NCBI RefSeq assembly: GCF_000376865.1
Contig: NZ_AQXQ01000007.1
Coordinates: 1-64,000, forward strand
Direction: 5' to 3'
From: Thioalkalivibrio sp. ALJ7
GTDB lineage: Bacteria; Pseudomonadota; Gammaproteobacteria; Ectothiorhodospirales; Ectothiorhodospiraceae
Length of the DNA stretch: 64,000 nucleotides
The notes under the pieces are model-generated. The model worked only from the letters and a program-made list of their open reading frames with translations, was not told where the DNA came from and searched no databases. Positions 21,674 through 30,754 of the stretch are shown one piece after another. Numbering within the stretch: position 1 is the stretch's first letter; each line of letters opens with the position of its first letter. The translations under genes and the position numbers were made by a program.

Positions 21674-22891
21674 CTAGTCGTGCAACCAGGGATGGACGGT
21701 CAGCAGCCGTTCGATCCGCTCCCACAGTTCTGCACGGACAGGCCCCGTGCGCTCGGCATCCAGCCGAGAGATAAACAGCGATTCGTACCAGTCCTCCTCC
21801 TCGTCCATGTCCCAATCGACGTCGCGCAGCAGCGCCTGGCCCGAGGCGGGAACCTCGGCAGGCAGGTCGCGACCGCTGAGCATGGCCCAGACGCCGGTCC
21901 AGCAGCGGGCCAGCGCGAGGGGATGGTAGCCACCGCCGCCCAGGACCAGGAGTTTCGGTGTGCCGTCGGCGTGGCGCGGGCTGGTCTCGATCACGTCGTC
22001 GATGCACTGGAGGAAGCACTGAGTGGAGATGCCGAACTTGCCCAGCGGATCGGGCAGCAAGGCATCCGTACCGGCCTGGACGACGATGACGTCCGGCTGC
22101 CAGCGGGTGCGTACGGCATCCCAGATCGTGGTAAACGCGGCTCGGAATTCCGTGTCGTTGGTCTCTTTCGGCAACGGCATGTTGACCGCATTGCCGAGCG
22201 GACCGGTGTCTTCGATCCGCCCGCCCTCGAAGGGATAGCCGTATTCGGTATCCATGTGCAGAGAGACGGTCAGGACGTCGGGGTCGCCGACAAACGCGGC
22301 CTCGACGCCGTCGCCGTGGTGGGCATCAATGTCGAGATACAGCACGCGTTGACCGGCCTGGCGCAAGCGCAGAATCGCCAGCGCCGGGTCATTGAAGTAG
22401 CAGAAACCGCGCGCCTGGTCGGGAGCGGCGTGGTGCATGCCCCCCGCCGGGTTGAAGGCCATCTGACCACCCAACACGACCTCCGCACCCTGGATCGATC
22501 CCCAGGTCGCGGTCGCGGGCGTGGAGTAGAAGCCTGCGAAAAACGGGTTCTCGAAGTTGCCGATGTTGTGGCGGTCGCGGTAGCGCTGGAAGACCTTGCC
22601 CAGGGCCTCGGCACGCTGGATCGCGCTGACGTACTCGCGGGTGTGAAACCATTCGAGCTCGGCCGGCTGGGCCTTGCGCGACACGGCCATCTCCGCCGGT
22701 GTGATCGCGTCATAGGCCTCGATCAGGTCGATGGTCAGCGATACCCGCGGGATGCCCAGGGGGTGATTGTCGCCATAGCTGTGGCCACGATAGCGCGGGG
22801 CATGCAGCAGGGTCGCGTGGCGCCGAGCCGGGCCCCGCTCCAAGCCGTGGGCCTCGGCGTCGGTCTCGATCGCTTCAGGGGTGGCATTCAC
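21674..22891 (-). CDS. Histone-deacetylase-family (AcuC-like) zinc amidohydrolase
   Basis: A 405-aa cytoplasmic enzyme of the arginase/deacetylase fold. Visible are the His pair GGMHHAAPD (HH 153-154), the zinc ligands D189 and H191 in YLDIDAHHGDG and D276 in QAGTDALLPDP, and GGGGYHPLALARCW with the transition-state tyrosine near 330. All catalytic positions are kept, so hydrolysis of an acylated amine, such as acetyl-lysine, is likely. Its start overlaps the stop of cbbO by 4 bp, so it is translated as the third gene of a cbbQ-cbbO operon. That points to Rubisco or its activase as a possible target, which is an inference. Confidence 0.88.
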   Translation of the reverse strand: MNATPEAIETDAEAHGLERGPARRHATLLHAPRYRGHSYGDNHPLGIPRVSLTIDLIEAYDAITPAEMAVSRKAQPAELEWFHTREYVSAIQRAEALGKVFQRYRDRHNIGNFENPFFAGFYSTPATATWGSIQGAEVVLGGQMAFNPAGGMHHAAPDQARGFCYFNDPALAILRLRQAGQRVLYLDIDAHHGDGVEAAFVGDPDVLTVSLHMDTEYGYPFEGGRIEDTGPLGNAVNMPLPKETNDTEFRAAFTTIWDAVRTRWQPDVIVVQAGTDALLPDPLGKFGISTQCFLQCIDDVIETSPRHADGTPKLLVLGGGGYHPLALARCWTGVWAMLSGRDLPAEVPASGQALLRDVDWDMDEEEDWYESLFISRLDAERTGPVRAELWERIERLLTVHPWLHD

Positions 22892-25443
22892 TGGCGCAGC
22901 CTCAAATAGATCTCGGGCAGGCGGCGCGGCAGCTCGTCCACGTGATCGATGATGGTGTAGTGGCCAGGACCAAAGATCGCCGGCAGGTAATCGGAACCGG
23001 ACGGGTCCAGGGTGATGCAGAACGGGTGCACCCCGGCGTCGATCGCCTCCTTCATCGCCATGCGCGTGTCCTCGTGCAGGTAGCGCTGGTCGCCGCCATC
23101 GTCATAGTCGGCCGGGCGGCCGTCGGACAGGATCAGCAGCAAACGGCGCTGGCTGGAGCTGCGCTTGAAGGCCTCCAGTGAGTGGCGGATGCCCGCCCCC
23201 ATGCGCGAGGCGAGGCGCCCGGAGATCCCCGCAATGCGATTGCGGACAGTGTCGTCCAGGCCCTCGTTGAAGTCCTTCAGCCAGTAGTAATTGACCTGGT
23301 CACGCTGCTTGGAGGCGAAGCCAGCAATCGCGCAGGGGTCACCGACCTTGTCGATGGCCTCGATGAACAACATGATCCCCTCGCGCACGCGATCCACGAT
23401 CTTGCCCTCGCCGCTCGGATGCCGCGCCATGATGGACGTGGACATGTCCGCCAGCAGCAGTACCGAGGTGTCACGGTGCTGCACCGCGCGGCGGCGATAA
23501 ATGAAGGCCTTGGGCGAGAGCCCGGCCTTCTTGTCCGCGATGAAATCGATCACCGCCTCGGTATCCAGCTCGTCGCCATCCATCTGCTTGCGCAGTGGAG
23601 CCAGGCGCTGCGGCCGCTGCATCTCCAGGCCACGCTTGAGACGCTTCAGGGTGTCGCGGTTATCAGCGAGGATGCTGGCGGCCAATTCGGCGTTCTCGTC
23701 GTCCAGGACGCGCTCGTAGAGGTTCACCCACTCGGATATGTAACGCTGCTCGCGATAATCCCACTCGGGATATGCGATGCCATCCTTACGCGGCACGTAG
23801 GGTGCAGCGCGCTTGGCGACCTGGGCCGGCTGCGGGATGCCGGTACCGATGCGGCCTCCGGTCCCTGAGGTCTCCTGCTGCGGCGTCTGGATATCCGCGT
23901 CGGGATCCTTTTGCGCCTGCTCCGGAGCCTGCTGCGGCTGCTCCTCCTGCTTCTCGCGCTCGAACTTGTGCTCGTCGTGCGCCTCGTGATCGCGGAAATC
24001 GGCGAGGCTGCCGTCCCGCTTTCTCTGCGGGTAAACCGGCAGCGACTGGTTCAGCGACAGCCCCGGCAGGTAGGCCTCGGCCCGTTCCTCGATGGTGATC
24101 TCGGGGAAGGCCTCGTCCGCGAACAAGGTCTCGCCCACTGCCCAGGCGGTGACCACATCCGCGTCCGGCTCCAGCATCGGGGTCAGGCGCGGGTCCTGTT
24201 CCTCGCCATGCAGGAGCGCCTGGTGGGCCTTAAGCGCAAAGTCGAAATAGACGGCGGCCGCCCCCTCCGGGCGTTCGTGCTGTTCAGCCAGTTCGACCAG
24301 ACGCGGCAGAAAGTTCGGGATACGCGTGGCGATGCACGCGTTCACCCGCAGGTCCTCGGCCAAGTCGAAGAGGACCTGGAAACGGAACATGCGTTCGGCA
24401 TAGTTCGCGAACAGCGGACGCCAGGTGAAACGCGACTTGTCGTCCAGCGGCGGGTGCTCGACCCCGGCGCGTTCAAACAGGCGCTGGACGTCGTCCTGTG
24501 CGTAGGTATCGAAGGCCAGGTGCGCGGCGGCATGCTGAGTCGCCACGATCGCCTCCTCACGCGAGTCCATTACCGCCGGCATGAACAGGCGCCGGCCATC
24601 GGTCTCGAGCATCGGACGGCCTTCGCCCGGCTTCCAGCTGGAATCGGCCAGCGGGATGTCGGCATCCAGCCAGGCCAGCAGCACCAGCCGCAGGAAGCGC
24701 CCGTGCATGCGCGGCCGGAAACCCGGCAGGGCCTCCAGCAACAGCTTCAGGCTCTCGTCACTCTCAAGACGGAAATACGCCTCGCCGCGCGAACGCCCAG
24801 CCTTCAGCAGGTCCGCGCCGCGCCGCGCCCAGGACAACAGGCCCTGGTCACCGACCAGGTTGCGGGCAATCGGGGCCCCCTCAAGGTAGGCATCCAGGGT
24901 CAGGCCGCGCTCGTCGAACAGCGTCTCCGCCGGCTCAATCAGGGCGCGCAGGCCCTCGATGCCACGCCCGCCCGCCAGCTTCTCGAAATCGGTCTCGAAG
25001 TAGGCACGAGCATCCGGCAGGCTGCGCGCGCACCAGCGCAGGCCGATCTCGGCCCACTCGCGCTCACCGTCCTCGCCCCAGGTGGCATAGACCCGGTCGG
25101 CCTGGGCCATGAAGCCTTCCAGAGCGTAGTTGGAGTTGACCCATTCCTTGAAGCGAGCCGCCTGCTCCAACCACAGCTCCACCGTCTGCATGTGCTCGGC
25201 CAGACGCGCGGAGTGACGCATAAAACTCTTGCCGGACTCGCGGTCGTGGAAGAACAGGTCGCGGGCGGTCGCGATCCAGCGCCGCGCGACGGTGGCGCCG
25301 AACGGCCGGATCGCCGGCAAGGCCTCTTTCGTGTCGCGGTGGGCGACGAAGCTGATGTCCTCCAGGTGCTGGAGGATCTCCTCGATCTCGACGAGTTCTT
25401 CGGCCTCGGGCTTCGCGTCGCCGTTGGTCGCGGTATCGTTCAC
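22888..25443 (-). CDS. cbbO: CbbO-type Rubisco-activase subunit with VWA domain
   Basis: An 851-aa adaptor of the CbbQ/CbbO (NorQ/NorD-like) MoxR-AAA class. In known systems CbbO binds Rubisco while the CbbQ hexamer pulls inhibitory sugar phosphates out of the active site. The N-terminal two thirds is helical. A low-complexity linker ([19 protein letters not shown]) lies near 500-520. The C-terminal von Willebrand A domain has the MIDAS motif DMSTS near 664-668 and [16 protein letters not shown] further on. Overlaps cbbQ and the deacetylase-like gene by 4 bp each. No Rubisco gene lies in the window. NorD is the main alternative. Confidence 0.85.
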   Translation of the reverse strand: MNDTATNGDAKPEAEELVEIEEILQHLEDISFVAHRDTKEALPAIRPFGATVARRWIATARDLFFHDRESGKSFMRHSARLAEHMQTVELWLEQAARFKEWVNSNYALEGFMAQADRVYATWGEDGEREWAEIGLRWCARSLPDARAYFETDFEKLAGGRGIEGLRALIEPAETLFDERGLTLDAYLEGAPIARNLVGDQGLLSWARRGADLLKAGRSRGEAYFRLESDESLKLLLEALPGFRPRMHGRFLRLVLLAWLDADIPLADSSWKPGEGRPMLETDGRRLFMPAVMDSREEAIVATQHAAAHLAFDTYAQDDVQRLFERAGVEHPPLDDKSRFTWRPLFANYAERMFRFQVLFDLAEDLRVNACIATRIPNFLPRLVELAEQHERPEGAAAVYFDFALKAHQALLHGEEQDPRLTPMLEPDADVVTAWAVGETLFADEAFPEITIEERAEAYLPGLSLNQSLPVYPQRKRDGSLADFRDHEAHDEHKFEREKQEEQPQQAPEQAQKDPDADIQTPQQETSGTGGRIGTGIPQPAQVAKRAAPYVPRKDGIAYPEWDYREQRYISEWVNLYERVLDDENAELAASILADNRDTLKRLKRGLEMQRPQRLAPLRKQMDGDELDTEAVIDFIADKKAGLSPKAFIYRRRAVQHRDTSVLLLADMSTSIMARHPSGEGKIVDRVREGIMLFIEAIDKVGDPCAIAGFASKQRDQVNYYWLKDFNEGLDDTVRNRIAGISGRLASRMGAGIRHSLEAFKRSSSQRRLLLILSDGRPADYDDGGDQRYLHEDTRMAMKEAIDAGVHPFCITLDPSGSDYLPAIFGPGHYTIIDHVDELPRRLPEIYLRLRQ

Positions 25444-26300
25444 GCGGCTTCGGACTCGGGGAAGTGGGCGTCGAAGATCTCCTCCAGCGCCTGGATCAGC
25501 TCCGGATCATCGGTGATCGGCGCAATCATCGCGGCGCGGCAGGCCACGCGCGGGCTCAGGCCCGCCTGCATCAGCTCGCCCGCGTAGGCCAGCGCGCGGG
25601 TCGAAGTGGCCTCTTCCAGACCGTGGTCCTTCAGTGCGCGTGCCTTGCGCCCGGCGGCGACCAGTTTCTCCACGCGGTCGGCGTCCAGGCCACCGGATTC
25701 CTTGGCCACGATCTCGCGCTCGACGTCTTCCGCCGGGTAGTCGAAGTGGATACCGACGAAGCGCTGCTTGGTGGAGGGCTTCAGGTCCTTCAGCACCGTC
25801 TGGTAACCGGGGTTGTAGGAGATCACCAGCATGAAGTCCTCGTGCGCATCGATGATCTGGGACTTCTTGTCCAGCGGCAGCTGGCGGCGATGGTCCGTCA
25901 GCGGGTGGATGACCACCGTGGTATCGGTGCGCGCCTCGACGATCTCGTCGAGGTAGCAGATCGCGCCCTCCTTCACCGAGCGGGTCAGCGGGCCGTCCTG
26001 CCAGACGGTCTCCTCACCTTCCAGAAGGAAGCGGCCGACCAGGTCGGAACTGGTCAGGTCCTCGTGGCAGGACACGGTCACCAGCGGCTGGCCCAGGACA
26101 TGGGCAATGTGCTCCAGGAAACGGGTCTTGCCGCAACCGGTCGGACCCTTGAGCATCACCGGAAGACGCTTGGAATACGCCGCCCTGAAGATCTCGACCT
26201 CGTCGCCCTGGGGCTTGTAGAACGGGGCATCGCCTGCATCCCCCGGTTTCTCAATGACGTCGCGTTCCACACCGCGGATGCGGTTGATCAGGTTCTTCAT
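25440..26300 (-). CDS. cbbQ: CbbQ-type MoxR AAA+ ATPase
   Basis: A 286-aa AAA+ ATPase from the ATG at 26300 (CGGAGA upstream). Walker A is GPTGCGKT (52-59), Walker [13 protein letters not shown] near 112, sensor 1 SYNPGY, and the pre-sensor insert lies around [12 protein letters not shown]. The family forms hexamers with CbbO and remodels inhibited Rubisco. [25 protein letters not shown] is very like the CbbQ/NorQ consensus. First gene of a coupled cbbQ-cbbO-deacetylase operon and divergent from an unknown small gene. Assignment to CbbQ over NorQ rests on the overall sulfur-autotroph context and the absence of nitric oxide reductase genes nearby. Confidence 0.87.
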   Translation of the reverse strand: MKNLINRIRGVERDVIEKPGDAGDAPFYKPQGDEVEIFRAAYSKRLPVMLKGPTGCGKTRFLEHIAHVLGQPLVTVSCHEDLTSSDLVGRFLLEGEETVWQDGPLTRSVKEGAICYLDEIVEARTDTTVVIHPLTDHRRQLPLDKKSQIIDAHEDFMLVISYNPGYQTVLKDLKPSTKQRFVGIHFDYPAEDVEREIVAKESGGLDADRVEKLVAAGRKARALKDHGLEEATSTRALAYAGELMQAGLSPRVACRAAMIAPITDDPELIQALEEIFDAHFPESEAA

Positions 26301-26413
26301 GGGATCTCCGATGCCGGCCACTCGGGCCAGGGCTGGTGTATGCGCGGGTGCGGCGTTAGGCTGCGCCGGTTCGAGCGGACTGTGCTTCTGGGTCCGTCGT
26401 GTTCCCGCAGGCT

Positions 26414-26441
26414 TTGATGTATCATTCGCTGTTTATATTCT
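26414..26441 (+). promoter_or_regulatory. Candidate promoter for the small gene divergent from cbbQ
   Basis: An AT-rich island in otherwise GC-rich DNA holds TTGATG (26414-26419), 16 bp, then TATTCT (26436-26441), a fair sigma-70-like pair about 100 bp upstream of the plus-strand gene. The same island could serve cbbQ on the other strand. Prediction by eye only. Confidence 0.35.
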
Positions 26442-26543
26442 ATCGAACCTGCGCCGTTGCATGAACCGAACGCCCGCTGGCGGCGGGGTTGTACGTGCGA
26501 AGGCGCGATCACTCGGATTCAGCGCGTTAATAGAGGACCCGGT

Positions 26544-26861
26544 ATGAAACTTGTCAAGCTCGTCAAGCTGAACAACCTGCAGTACAACCCGAACCGCGAC
26601 CCGGATTTCTACCGCCGCCCGATCAATGAGGAATTCCGGGTGCAGGCCGTGCTGAACGGATCCGGCACCGCCCAGTGCACCTTCTCGGTGGAAGGCGAGA
26701 CCCTATGCGAGGGCAGCGTGTCCCTACCGGGCACCTTCGACTGCAAGTTCAGCTACGACACCGCCGGCACTCGCATTGGCGACCTGGTGATCGAGGGCAA
26801 CGGCGAGACCTTCCACGAGAAGGTCCGTATCGACGTCCTGGAGCACGCCTGGATCGGCTGA
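26544..26861 (+). CDS. Conserved-looking small protein of unknown function, divergent from cbbQ
   Basis: A 105-aa acidic cytoplasmic protein (MKLVKLVKLNNLQYNPNRD at the start) with a good ribosome binding site (AGAGGA). Three cysteines occur in AQCTF, TLCEG and FDCKF. The alternation of hydrophobic and polar residues (TFSVEGETLCEGSVSLPG, RIGDLVIEGNG) suggests a beta-sandwich. No signal peptide or membrane segment. I do not recognise a family. Its position, sharing an intergenic region with the Rubisco-activase operon, suggests but does not show a link. A terminator hairpin follows at 26911. Confidence 0.7.
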   Translation: MKLVKLVKLNNLQYNPNRDPDFYRRPINEEFRVQAVLNGSGTAQCTFSVEGETLCEGSVSLPGTFDCKFSYDTAGTRIGDLVIEGNGETFHEKVRIDVLEHAWIG

Positions 26862-26910
26862 TCCTGGAGATTGCCCCACCCCGCGGCTTCGTCCCGGGGC
26901 GTACCACTCG

Positions 26911-26942
26911 AAGGCCCCGCGGCGACTCGCCCGGGGCCTTTC
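26911..26942 (+). terminator. Intrinsic terminator of the small gene divergent from cbbQ
   Basis: AAGGCCCCG and CGGGGCCTT form a 9-bp stem followed by TTTCGCG. Located 50 bp past the stop codon at 26861. Confidence 0.6.
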
Positions 26943-27163
26943 GCGTTTCCGGACCGGCCACAGCAGCGGCCCGATCAAAACACCCGCCCCCACCATCCCG
27001 AACGCGCACCCCTCCTCGTCATCCCGGCCGCTGCGCGGTTTCCGGGATGACGACGATTGGCGGGCGAACCTTCATCGTGACCGGAGAATGCCGGCAACGT
27101 GTTTCATTCGCCCCGTCGTCCGCCCCTGAACCGAACGTCTCCGCGCTGTTCGTGAACCCCGCT

Positions 27164-27222
27164 CCCTCCGTGGTGCCATCGCCCTTGCCCTTCTTCGTGC
27201 CTTCGTGCGCTTCGTGGTGAAC
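27164..27222. repeat. Partial copy 3 of the CCACGAAG/CCACGGAGG repeat
   Basis: CTCCCTCCGTGGTG (27164-27177) and CTTCTTCGTGCCTTCGTGCG followed by CTTCGTGGTGAA match one arm of the nested palindromic repeats at 2120-2300 and 7080-7348. The opposite arm is missing here. Confidence 0.6.
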
Positions 27223-27245
27223 AAGGAATCGCTGGCCTGAACGAA

Positions 27246-27272
27246 GAAAGCCCCGCGAGGGCGGGGCTTTCG
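27246..27272 (-). terminator. Intrinsic terminator of the proVWX operon
   Basis: GAAAGCCCCGC and GCGGGGCTTTC pair around a GAGG loop, 25 bp past the proX stop on the minus strand, followed by TTCTTCGTT. It closes the operon that starts around 32.2 kb. Confidence 0.75.
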
Positions 27273-27296
27273 GGTGCTGCGGGCAGTCCATGCTGA

Positions 27297-28166
27297 TCAG
27301 TCGATCACGCCGGTCACCCAGTACTGCACGTATTGCGGGTGATCTTCGATGAAGCGGTCCACGGCCTCGGCGTAGGAGTTCTCCTGGGCGTAGAACATCG
27401 CCTCTTCCAGCACGTCCAGGTTCAGTTGCATGCGCGAGATCATCATCGCCACGTCGTGGTATTCCTCGGCGAAGCCCTCGCGGGCCAGAGCATGGATACG
27501 CTCGAAGCCACCCAAGGCCTCTTCCGGATCTTCCAGATAGCGCAGGTCATAGGCCCCGAACTTCCAGTGCGGGCTCCAGCCGGTAACCACGATCCATTCG
27601 TCGCGACGGATCGCGCGATCCAGGGCAGAGGTCATGCCGGCGCCGGAGGAGATCTGCAGGTCATAGCCGTCCAGGCCGTACGTCTCGATCGCATCTTCCG
27701 ACAGACGCGTCAGGCCCGCACCCGGGTCAATGCCGGTAATGCGGCCATCCAGTTTATCCCGCACCGAATCTTTCTTGAGGTCCTCGATCGAACCCAGCTC
27801 GTCTTCGGGCACGTAGTTCGGGACGACCCAGCCGAGGCGGGCGTCACCGTACAAGGGCCCCAGATTGACGATGTCCTGGCCCACGCGCTCCATATAATCC
27901 TCGTGCGTACCCGGCAACCAGGCCATCAGCATCAGGTCGATGTCGCCAGCGGCCAGACCCTGGTACTGCGGAGCAATGTCGGTTTGAATCAGCTCGACCG
28001 AGTATCCCATTTCGTCCTCGATCACACGTTCGGCCAGCTTGGTCACGAACTCGGCGTCGGACCACGCGGTCCAGCCAATCTGGATGTCGTCGGCCTGAAC
28101 GGTCGACACAGTCATCGAGGCGGCCAGCACGCCACCCAACAGGGTTGAGGTCAGTGTCTTGTTCAT
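27297..28166 (-). CDS. proX: Glycine betaine/choline-type ABC transporter substrate-binding protein
   Basis: A 289-aa periplasmic protein of the OpuAC family. Start chosen at the ATG at 28166 with AAGGAG eight bases upstream. A signal peptide ends near VQA. Aromatic residues that form the quaternary-ammonium cage are present in IGWTAWSDAEF, LMLMAWLPGTHEDYM and WIVVTGWSPHWKFG. Follows proW by about 50 bp. The likely ligand is glycine betaine or a relative such as proline betaine or dimethylsulfoniopropionate; sequence alone cannot distinguish them. The operon joins this importer to a lipoate-ligase-like gene. Confidence 0.88.
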   Translation of the reverse strand: MNKTLTSTLLGGVLAASMTVSTVQADDIQIGWTAWSDAEFVTKLAERVIEDEMGYSVELIQTDIAPQYQGLAAGDIDLMLMAWLPGTHEDYMERVGQDIVNLGPLYGDARLGWVVPNYVPEDELGSIEDLKKDSVRDKLDGRITGIDPGAGLTRLSEDAIETYGLDGYDLQISSGAGMTSALDRAIRRDEWIVVTGWSPHWKFGAYDLRYLEDPEEALGGFERIHALAREGFAEEYHDVAMMISRMQLNLDVLEEAMFYAQENSYAEAVDRFIEDHPQYVQYWVTGVID

Positions 28167-28219
28167 CGTGCTACTCCTTGCTTCGAGTGAAATCGATGGC
28201 GCGACGCCCAAACCGGAGG

Positions 28220-29062
28220 TCAATGACTCCCCTTGCGCCGCCGCCCCACGCTCTGAGTAATGCGGTCGAGCAGGATGGCGAGGATCACGACCCCCAGGCC
28301 GCCTTCGAAGCCCAGCCCGACATCAAGCCGCTGGATACCGGTGAGCACGGTGTTGCCCAGCCCGCCGGCCCCAATCATCGACGCGATCACCACCATGGAA
28401 AGTGCCAGCATGATGGTCTGGTTGATGCCGGCCATGATGGACGGCATTGCCAGAGGTAGTTGAATCTTGGTCAGAAGCTGGCGTCGATTGCAACCGAAGG
28501 CCAGCCCGGCCTCGATCTGCTCGCGGTTCACCTGACGGATACCCAGATTGGTCAGACGCACGACCGGCGGCATACAGAAGACCACCGTGGCAATGGCGCC
28601 CGGGACGGTGCCCAGACCAAAGAAGATCGCCGCCGGGATCAGGTAGACGAAAGGCGGCATGGTCTGCATCAGATCAAGCACCGGGCGGATCGAGGCTTCG
28701 ACCCAGTCACTGCGCGCCATCGCAACCCCAACCGGCATGCCGATCGCCAGGGCCACCGCAGTGGCGGCCAGCACCAGCGAGAGTGTCTTGATGGTGGGTT
28801 CCCAAAGGTCCATGCCGAGAATCAGACCGAGCGCCACGATCGCGAAGATCCCGAAGCGCCAGCTCACCCGCCACCAGCTAAGCCCCACCAGGACCAGCAC
28901 CAACAACCAGGCGGGAATCGCCAGCAACGCGCCCTCGAAAGAGTTGGTCAACAGACCCAGGAACCAGGCGATGCCGTCCAGGCCTGGCTCGAGGTTGTCG
29001 AGGATCCAGTCGACCGCCGTCTCGATCCAGTCGCCCACGGGGATATTGATGCGTCCTTCCAT
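28220..29062 (-). CDS. proW: Glycine betaine-type ABC transporter permease
   Basis: A 280-aa inner-membrane permease. About six to seven membrane helices are visible: two N-terminal (IAWFLGLLTNSFEGALLAIP onward) and the conserved permease core with the EAA-like loop EQIEAGLAFGCNRRQLLTKIQLPLAMPSIMAGINQ, which contacts the ATPase. The segment IGAGGLGNTVLTGIQRLDVG near the end is typical of ProW/OpuAB. Starts 1 bp after the proV stop codon, so the two are translationally linked. Confidence 0.92.
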   Translation of the reverse strand: MEGRINIPVGDWIETAVDWILDNLEPGLDGIAWFLGLLTNSFEGALLAIPAWLLVLVLVGLSWWRVSWRFGIFAIVALGLILGMDLWEPTIKTLSLVLAATAVALAIGMPVGVAMARSDWVEASIRPVLDLMQTMPPFVYLIPAAIFFGLGTVPGAIATVVFCMPPVVRLTNLGIRQVNREQIEAGLAFGCNRRQLLTKIQLPLAMPSIMAGINQTIMLALSMVVIASMIGAGGLGNTVLTGIQRLDVGLGFEGGLGVVILAILLDRITQSVGRRRKGSH

Positions 29063-29063
29063 G

Positions 29064-30269
29064 TCAGCGATCTCCGTTCATGGCGGCCGCGGTCCGACTG
29101 CGATCCAGCGCTTCTACCAGTCGCGGCAACGTCACCAGACCACGGAAGCGGCCCTCAGAATCCACCACCGGGATGGATACCGGGCTTCGCGCAGCACGGG
29201 ATGGAAGCTCCGCCAGAGCCATGTCCTCACCGACCGGCTCCAAGGTCACGGCCACCTCGCTGGCCGGGCGATCCACTGTCAGTTCGTTCAGACGCTTGGC
29301 CTGGACAATAGACCGGAAACGTCCATCGGCATTGAGGATCACGGCCTCGCTGCCCGGGACATGGGCGATGCGATTGCGTGCTTCGCCGGCGGTGGTGTCG
29401 GCATCCAGCACCGGGATATTCTCGCTATCCATGATGTCGCCGGCTTGGAACACCTGGGTGATGTCCACGCCGTGGAAGAACGAGCGGACGTACTCGTTGG
29501 CCGGGGCGGTGATAATCTCCTTCGGCATACCGACCTGTACGACCTCGCCACCTTGCATGATGGCAATGCGGTCGCCGATACGGATGGCCTCGTCGAGGTC
29601 ATGCGAGATAAACACCACGGTCCGGCGATGCTCGCGCTGCAGATCCAGGAGCCGATCCTGCATATCCGTGCGTATCAGCGGGTCCAGCGCCGAGAAGGCC
29701 TCGTCCATCAGCATGATGGAGGGATCGGTCGCCAGCGCCCGGGCGAGACCCACACGCTGCTGCATCCCGCCCGACAGCTCGTCGGGATAGCTGCGGGCGT
29801 GCGCCTTCAGGCCCACCTGGTCCAGCGCCTCCAACGCCCGCTCGCGGCGCCGGGCACGGCCGACCCCGGCGATTTCCAACCCCAGTGCCGCATTGTCGAT
29901 CACGGTCTTGTGCGGCATCAAAGCGAAGGACTGGAAGACCATTGCCAGATCCTCGCTGCGTAACCGGATCAGCTCGCGCTGGCTCATCCGCGTAACGTCG
30001 CGCCCGCGTACCTCCACGGTACCCGCAGTGGGCTCGATCAAACGGTTAAGCAGCCGCACCAGGGTCGACTTGCCGGAACCGGACAGCCCCATCACCACGA
30101 AGATCTCGCCCTCGGCGATATCAAGATCGCAGGCCTTCACGCCCACCGTATTGCCGGTGCGCTCGAAGATGGTGTCCTTGTCCAGCCCGTCCTCGATCAG
30201 CCTCAGGCCTTCCTGCGGGTTCGGCCCGAACACCTTGTACAACTCGCGCACCCGGATGATGGGTTCCAT
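29064..30269 (-). CDS. proV: Glycine betaine-type ABC transporter ATPase with CBS domains
   Basis: A 401-aa ATPase from the ATG at 30269 (GGGAGAG upstream). Walker A is GLSGSGKST, the signature LSGGMQQRVGLARAL, Walker B IMLMDEAFSALDPL and the switch His SHDLDEA. The C-terminal 120 residues hold a CBS pair (VLDADTTAGEARNRIAHVPG and SIPVVDSEGRFRGLVTL), which in OpuA sense ionic strength and gate transport with osmolarity. First gene of proV-proW-proX, itself about 57 bp after a receiver-like gene on the same strand. Confidence 0.93.
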   Translation of the reverse strand: MEPIIRVRELYKVFGPNPQEGLRLIEDGLDKDTIFERTGNTVGVKACDLDIAEGEIFVVMGLSGSGKSTLVRLLNRLIEPTAGTVEVRGRDVTRMSQRELIRLRSEDLAMVFQSFALMPHKTVIDNAALGLEIAGVGRARRRERALEALDQVGLKAHARSYPDELSGGMQQRVGLARALATDPSIMLMDEAFSALDPLIRTDMQDRLLDLQREHRRTVVFISHDLDEAIRIGDRIAIMQGGEVVQVGMPKEIITAPANEYVRSFFHGVDITQVFQAGDIMDSENIPVLDADTTAGEARNRIAHVPGSEAVILNADGRFRSIVQAKRLNELTVDRPASEVAVTLEPVGEDMALAELPSRAARSPVSIPVVDSEGRFRGLVTLPRLVEALDRSRTAAAMNGDR

Positions 30270-30326
30270 TCCACGCTCTCCCTGCAATAACGCACCGGGT
30301 TGCCAAACCCCGGCCCGGGCGGCCGA

Positions 30327-30710
30327 TTACCAGTCGTACTGGCGGATGAACTCGGGAAGCTTGTCGACCATTTCATCCCGCCCGAAAAAGCGGTCGGCAC
30401 GCGCCAGGCGCATTTCGTCCTGGATATCCTGGTCGCCACCGAAACAGAATACCGGAAGGTTGATCTGGTATTCCATGCGCAACATCCGAATGACATCCAG
30501 GGGATCGAAGGCCTCGATCTCGTCCAGATCCAGCAACAGGAAGCGATACAGCAAGATCTCGTTCCAGGGCCCGAGGTCCTCGAGATCGGTCACTTGGTGC
30601 AAGTGCCAATCTGGCGTCAGTGGAGACTGGAGCCGCGCGGTCATGTCCGCATCTTGCGTCATCAGGATGATGCGTTTCTCCAGGCGGCGCGCGATGGTCG
30701 GTTCAGACAT
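30327..30710 (-). CDS. Degenerate response-regulator receiver-like protein
   Basis: A 127-aa single-domain protein. The pattern of strands and helices follows the CheY fold: RIILMTQDADMTARL, then FLLLDLDEIEAFDPLDVIRMLR, where the first Asp of DLDE matches the phosphoacceptor, then LPVFCFGGDQD where the usual Thr/Ser is missing, and ADRFFGRDEMVDKLPEFI where the conserved Lys is replaced by Gly/Arg. Phosphorylation-dependent switching is therefore doubtful. It sits between a lipoate-ligase-like gene and proV on one strand, with gaps of 44 and 57 bp, suggesting co-expression. It may act as a protein-binding module. Assignment is by fold pattern only. Confidence 0.6.
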   Translation of the reverse strand: MSEPTIARRLEKRIILMTQDADMTARLQSPLTPDWHLHQVTDLEDLGPWNEILLYRFLLLDLDEIEAFDPLDVIRMLRMEYQINLPVFCFGGDQDIQDEMRLARADRFFGRDEMVDKLPEFIRQYDW

Positions 30711-30754
30711 AAAGGATCTCCGGGGTTTCGAAAAACGGACAGGTGCGGACGCTA

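Larger units (their letters stand above)
26862..27296. other. Gene-free stretch between two terminators
   Basis: About 435 bp between the end of the small unknown gene and the end of proX. It contains a plus-strand terminator, a partial CCACGGAGG/TTCGTGG repeat and the terminator of the proVWX operon. The remaining 27000-27160 shows no frame with a ribosome binding site and no recognisable RNA. Confidence 0.6.

Noticed and set aside
23911-25587. Long open frame opposite cbbO
   Set aside because: No recognisable domain and no ribosome binding site; the other strand carries a complete VWA protein.
22888-26300. NorQ/NorD of nitric oxide reductase instead of CbbQ/CbbO
   Set aside because: Sequence is compatible with both groups, but there is no norB or norC nearby and the context is autotrophic sulfur oxidation; kept as a stated alternative.
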